64,000 nucleotides of DNA from Sorghum bicolor (lineage: Eukaryota > Streptophyta > Magnoliopsida > Poales > Poaceae). The notes below the pieces were generated by a model. It saw only the letters and a program-made list of their open reading frames with translations, did not search any database and was not told where the DNA came from. The stretch is from NCBI RefSeq assembly GCF_000003195.3, contig NC_012878.2, positions 58,156,629 through 58,220,628 on the forward strand. Reading direction: 5' to 3'. The position numbers were made by a program, and so were the translations under genes. Below, piece by piece: positions 59,065 to 64,000 of this stretch; position 1 is the stretch's first letter; every line of letters begins with the position of its first letter.

Positions 59065-62000
59065 ATGAGGAAGAAGGTGGACGAGCGCATCCGCACGCTG
59101 ATCGAGAACGGCGTGCGGCAGCGGCAGCGCTCCATGTTCGTCATCGTCGGAGACAAGTCGCGGGACCAGATCGTCAACCTCAACTACATGCTCACCAAGT
59201 CCCGCGTCAAGTCGCGCCCCTCCGTCCTCTGGTGCTACCGCGACAAGCTCGAGATCAGCAGGTGATGATGATGCCCTTGCGGCTGGCCGCGTCTTCCTCC
59301 ACCGCACGCTTGCTTCACTTAGGGACAATGGCTAATTGCTAGCTAGCTAAAAATCAGCCAAAATAGCTCTAGTGTATCCAAACAGGAGAGCTAATGGGTG
59401 GGCTATTTTCTTTAGTTCATCAACTAGTTATTAGCCAACTAGGTAGCCAACCATAGTTAATTTGGGCTAATTTTTAGCCCCAACCAGTTAATTAGCCATG
59501 TGTATCCAAACAGACCCTTAACTTGCTGCTCGGTTGGTGAATGAATTGGTTGAGACGACGCGGCTTGCATTGTGCTGTGCTGTATTTACTTACTTCCCTA
59601 CTTGTCCTCCGTCCTCCATTTCATCCTGTACCGTAGCCACAAGAAGAAGCGCGGCAAGCAGATCAAGAAGCTCATGCAGCGGGGTCTCCTGGACCCTGAG
59701 AAGGCCGACCCGTTCTCCCTCTTCATGGAGACCTCAGACATTACGTACTGCCTCTACAGAGACTCTGAGCGGGTCCTTGGTAACACATTCGGCATGTGCA
59801 TACTGCAGGTTCTGCCTGAAACTTCTCTTCTATTCCATTTAGTTGGGGCTGCCATCCTTGGTTTCCTTGTTGCTGAATTTTATTTTGTTGATGCTTCAGG
59901 ACTTTGAGGCGCTGACGCCTAACCTTCTTGCACGGACCATTGAGACAGTTGAGGGTGGTGGTTTGATAATCCTGCTGCTCCGCTCACTGTCTTCGCTAAC
60001 CAGCCTCTATACAATGGTCATGGTGAGTATCATTTCTCCTCTTCATTTTGCTTCTCTCACCCATAGACACTCAATTAAGTAAGGAACTAGGAACAAATAG
60101 TTTTTTTTTGTTATTACATGCTGCCTGTTAAGAATGAAGAATCTCTATATCACCTGCCCCTTTGACGCTGAATTAGATTTTTTGAGTCGGGTTCTTTCTT
60201 GCCAACAGGATGTCCATGAAAGATTTCGAACAGAGTCTCATACTCAAGCGGCCGCGAGGTTCAATGAGAGGTTCTTGCTGTCTATAGCATCATGCAAAGC
60301 ATGTGTTGTGATGGATGATGAACTTAACATTTTGCCGATATCATCTCACATGAAATTCATACAACCAGTTACAAACAATGAGGTATGGGTGCTTAATTCC
60401 ATTTCTTTTATCGGTATGTTAAGCATTCCTTTTCCCCCCTAATAGGACTTCTTCTCTTTTATCCTATGATGAATGGCTTTGCTGAGTTTTCCATGTTCTG
60501 GTGAATCTCTTGGAGATTTTGTTTCTGTAATTCATATCATTTGATTCCTCTGCGGTGTGCATATTTTATCATGTGCCTAGGATTCTGAGGGATTGTCGAA
60601 ACGGGAGAGGGAGTTGAAAGACCTCAAGGATCAATTTCGTGAAGACTTTCCCGTTGGTCCTTTAATTGGAAAGTGCTGCACAATGGATCAGGTGCAGTTC
60701 GATGCTAATTTCATCAATATTTTCACAAAAAAAGATTTTTGTGCCATATGTTGAAACTTAAAATCACTTGCAGGGTAAAGCTGTCATCAACTTTCTTGAC
60801 TCTATTTTGGATAAGTCCCTGAGGAGTACGGTTGCTTTGCTTGCTGCACGCGGACGTGGTAAATCAGCAGCCCTTGGTCTTGCCATTGCTGGAGCCGTAG
60901 CAGCTGGGTAAAGCTCAACCCAATGGAAGTCAATATTTAGTCGAATGTGCTAATCTTCTTGGTGCTAATTGTTTGAGTTCTTAGGTATTCAAATATATTC
61001 GTCACCGCCCCAAGTCCAGAGAACTTAAAAACTCTGTTTGACTTTGTGTGCAAGGGAATAAATGCATTGGAGTACAAGGTGCTTTTCTGCTATTTGGTTT
61101 TGTTGTTAAAGTGTACCTGTGTTCTTTACATGTGCTTTTAATTTTTTAATGCATCTTCTTTCCTCTTTCAGGAGCATTTGCATTATGATGTGGTGAAGAG
61201 TGCTGATCCAGAACTGAAGAAAGCAACAGTTCAAATAAATGTCTATAAGCAACATCGTCAGACAATCCAGGTAATTACTTGGTTGCTTGCGTAGCCTACC
61301 ATTTGTGTTTGATAGTCCTATCCAAAGCACCCACGATGATTCTCCATCCTGAAGCTCACTTCGCAGATAAGTTGGAAACCGACTTCAGCTCATGCGTTCT
61401 AAAGAGTCTTAGCCTTCCCTGTGAAATTTTGGGGCTGGTTCCCATTTTGGAGGGCTTAAATTTTATTACTTAGTCTCAAGTTTCCTCAGGGAGGGCAAAC
61501 AGTAATTACTTCTCAAGATGTTGTAAAATGATAACTTGTTTAGATGCTGTTTAAGCAAGTGCAATGCACATTTTTAACTATTGTGGTGATGATCATTATG
61601 GACCGTAGTAGTGGTGTTTCTGTTATTAATTGTTAGAGAGAGAGAGGAAGAAGGCAGTTCAAGATTAAGCCTATGCGGTTGATCAGATGGTTAGGTATGA
61701 ACATACACCGGGATTGTTGGGTGTAGAATAGAAAGCAAATCAATTCAGTTTTAATTACTCAAGGTATATATTTTATGGTACCTGCTGGCAGGTTGAGACT
61801 TGAGATTTACTATGCTATCTGCTTTATTTGTTTGGCACTCAATAACATAAAAATGCTCGTATCGTCTTATTATCTTTGCATCTCATATGAATGTGGAGTC
61901 TACACTTATAGTGCTAACTTGAACAATTGATCACTAATCCATTATGAATCTAGAAATATGTATCCTATCATTGAATAATGTAAATGGTGAAAGAATAGAT

Positions 62001-63572
62001 TTACGTAAATCAAAATACTAGTAACACGGTGGTTGGACACAAGTAATAGTAACAGCCAGCCAGGGTTCAAATCCTGGCTTGCAAAAAAAAAAAAATCCCC
62101 TTGCTGTGCCTCCCCTAACAAATAGTGGCAGGGTGCCGGCCTGTGGTAACGGCACAGTCCTACCTGAGGGTAGTGGTAGTGGTTGCCAGCCCAGGTTATG
62201 GTGTGGCCCTATAGGGTGAGGCCAGGGTTTGAGGGTTTTCTTGGCCGGTTTGGCTGAGGTTTCTTAGTGCAAAACCATTGGGGCAGTCTTTCCCCCACCG
62301 ATCGAGTTTTTTTTTATTGTGCAATGTATATTATATTTTATTTCATCCCAATGGAAAAATGCATCATCCTTGCAAAGCTTATATTTCTCCATCTACTTTG
62401 AATATATGTACTTATGAAGAAAACTGCTTTGTAACTACTCATCTTGCTTAATATGACTTTACCTGGCTCTTAGAGTTGCTAATGTCTGCAGTATCTGAGA
62501 CCACATGATCATGGAAAGCTTTCTCAAGTTGAACTCCTTGTTATCGATGAAGCTGCTGCTATTCCATTGCCAATTGTTAAGTCCATGCTTGGTCCATACC
62601 TAGTTTTCCTCTCTTCCACTGTCAATGGGTATGTTTTCAGTTACTTTATACGGTATTATAATTCAGTCATGGATGTAATCGACCATGATGATTTTGTGTT
62701 GTAGGTACGAAGGTACAGGTCGATCATTGTCTCTGAAGCTTCTTCAGCAACTAGAATCCCAAAGCCAGCCATCTGCTCAATCTAATGGATCTAATTCCAG
62801 TAAGAGTCGTTTAAGTTTTCAATTTCAGTGTACTACTTTTTCGAAGAAATCTCCATGTTTCTTGTTTTGCATTTATAGTGTACTTTGTTTTGTCATGTAG
62901 GTAGGCTCTTTAAGAAAATTGAATTGACCGAATCTATTAGATATGCCTCTGGTGACCCTATTGAGACCTGGCTTAATGACTTGCTTTGTTTGGACCTTGC
63001 AAACTCCATTCCAAATATCAGCAGGTGAGCATCATCCGAATACCTACTTTTTTGCTGTCCAAATTTGCAGTATTTCAAACAAAGAATTATGGTATCTTCT
63101 TAGGCTACCTCACCCAAAAGAATGTGATCTGTATTATGTCAACCGGGACACACTTTTCTCATATCACAAGGAGAGCGAGATATTTTTACAGGTACAGATC
63201 AACACCGTTCCTTTTTGCATGCTCCGTTCATATATTGAAAATTAGGCTGCTAATACTTAAAACAATTATATAAATTGAAGGAGATTGTATTTCATCTTCC
63301 TAAATGGATACTGGTCTCATTAATATTTTCAGCGGATGATGGCACTTTATGTTGCTTCCCACTACAAAAATTCGCCTAATGACTTGCAGTTAATGGCGGA
63401 TGCACCAGCACATCATTTATTTGTATTGCTTGGTATATGGACTGACCCTCTTGCCATTATAGATGTTCAATATGATACTATAATTGTGCAGTACTTACTT
63501 GTGTTTCCATGTTTGATAGGCCCTGTTGATGAGTCCAAAAACCAGCTCCCTGATATCCTGTGTGTAATCCAG
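59065..63572 (+). CDS. RNA cytidine acetyltransferase (NAT10/Kre33), 5' part
   Basis: Fourteen coding exons lie in the window: 59065-59261, 59637-59808, 59900-60022, 60209-60382, 60581-60691, 60774-60907, 60985-61078, 61172-61270, 62492-62628, 62705-62799, 62901-63024, 63104-63191, 63333-63432 and 63520-63572. All have GT/AG borders and fitting phases (567 codons). The enzyme uses acetyl-CoA and ATP to make N4-acetylcytidine in 18S rRNA and, with an adaptor, tRNA, in the nucleolus. The N-terminal MRKKVDERIRTLIENGV block, a Walker A motif AARGRGKS (283-290, near-identical in place to other eukaryotes) and a Walker B LLVIDEAAAIP (383-393) identify the helicase part. The GNAT domain starts around the last exon (LPDILCVIQ). 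Family members are about 1030 aa, so nearly half is missing past the window. Intron 8 is large (1.2 kb). Confidence 0.95.
59327..59520. mobile_element. MITE-like insertion in NAT10 intron 1
   Basis: TTAGCTAGC-/GCTAATT-rich AT sequence of about 190 bp. The TAGGGACAATGGCTAATT start is mirrored by AATTAGCCATGTGTATCCAA near the end. Several internal TTAGCC/GGCTAA words alternate. Target duplication not resolved. Confidence 0.5.
62015..62320 (+). mobile_element. Possible SINE in NAT10 intron 8
   Basis: A GGTTCAAATCC motif (62064-62074) matches the pol III B box. It is followed by an A-tract, a GC-rich body with repeated GGTAGTGGTAGTGG and GGTGAGGCCAGGG words, and a terminal T-tract after CGAGTTTTTTTTT (about 62304-62317). 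A plausible A box lies about 35 bases upstream but is a weak match, and no target duplication was found. Confidence 0.3.
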
Positions 63573-64000
63573 GTTTTGATAACTTTCTTGAATTAATTCC
63601 TTTGGATGTTATTTGAAATTTGCTCCTGGTTCTTCTCGTTGTTGTCTTAGAGAATGAGCACTGGTTGCATCAATTCATTGCCACCGCGGCCAAAATATAA
63701 TATTCAATGCACCTGTGCTGACTCATAAACAAGAGCTGGTTCTTTTCTCGCCTTTTCATGCATCGTATACTCCAGTAATTTTATTCGGTATGGTTTGCTT
63801 CCACGTCAGCTCAAGGCTCGCTTTTCACTGCCACTGGAGAAGCCTTTAGGTTCTTCAATTGCACAGCACCGGGTCACATGAACCATTGCCACATATATGC
63901 ATAATATTTCTCCTAACAGAGTAGAGACCAAGCGCACCAGTACTTAGTTTTATTTATTAAAGTTATATGTCGTTGACATAATTGACTTTTGTTTGAGTTA
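63573..64000. other. Intron of the NAT10-like gene to window end
   Basis: The donor GTTTTG follows exon 14 at 63573. No sequence coding for the next expected part of the acetyltransferase is recognisable before 64000, so this should be intron, with the remaining exons beyond the window. Confidence 0.55.

Noticed and set aside
62041..62080. tRNA gene suggested by GGTTCAAATCC
   Set aside because: No cloverleaf can be drawn: acceptor stem, anticodon arm and D arm do not pair around the B-box match.

Overview
The window is nuclear DNA of a grass, most like sorghum or a close Andropogoneae relative. This rests on spliceosomal genes with GC-rich first exons, many PIF/Harbinger-like and Stowaway MITEs near genes, LINE tails, a solo LTR and one full-length Ty3/gypsy element. 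No prokaryotic, organellar or CRISPR signature was seen. The species call is inference; no database was searched.

Layout. 1-9 kb: MITE debris, a long foldback element, and two tandem copies (3.3-5.1 kb and 7.5-8.6 kb) of a grass single-exon gene of unknown function. Both copies are broken, by different lesions. 9.2-10.7 kb: GC-rich hAT-like debris with a clean hAT MITE inside it. 11.4-12.9 kb (-): four-exon gene for a GPI-anchored X8/CBM43 callose-binding protein (PDCB-like). 18.3-19.3 kb: solo LTR. 21.4-22.4 kb (-): membrane-anchored member of the plant basic secretory protein (BSP) family without its HExxH zinc motif. 26.5-29.05 kb (-): small multi-pass membrane protein with an inferred 1.9-kb intron in its 5' UTR. 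32.3-32.7 kb (-): two-exon secreted cysteine-rich peptide of MEG/ESF1 type. 34.2-38.8 kb (-): ten-exon TDY-class MAP kinase. 41.7-46.2 kb (-): six-exon plastid-type solanesyl diphosphate synthase whose introns carry three tandem duplications, one of which includes exon sequence. 47.3-54.9 kb: complete but disabled Ty3/gypsy retrotransposon in minus orientation, with 1008-bp LTRs and a GTATG target duplication. 59.1 kb to the window end (+): first fourteen coding exons of an RNA cytidine acetyltransferase (NAT10/Kre33), continuing beyond the window.

The genes form no operon-like system; they are independent housekeeping or signalling genes separated by repeats. Exon boundaries were derived by hand from GT/AG sites, codon phase and family homology. 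The summed exon lengths keep frame in every multi-exon model given here (PDCB-like 247 aa, ESF1-like 108 aa, MAPK 598 aa, SPS 406 aa, NAT10 at least 567 aa).

The most notable items are the BSP-fold protein lacking its zinc ligands, the exon fossil inside SPS intron 4, the retrotransposon whose LTRs look young while its coding region carries six disabling lesions, and a 9-bp-TSD transposon built of GATACGG iterons. No wholly new multi-gene system was found.
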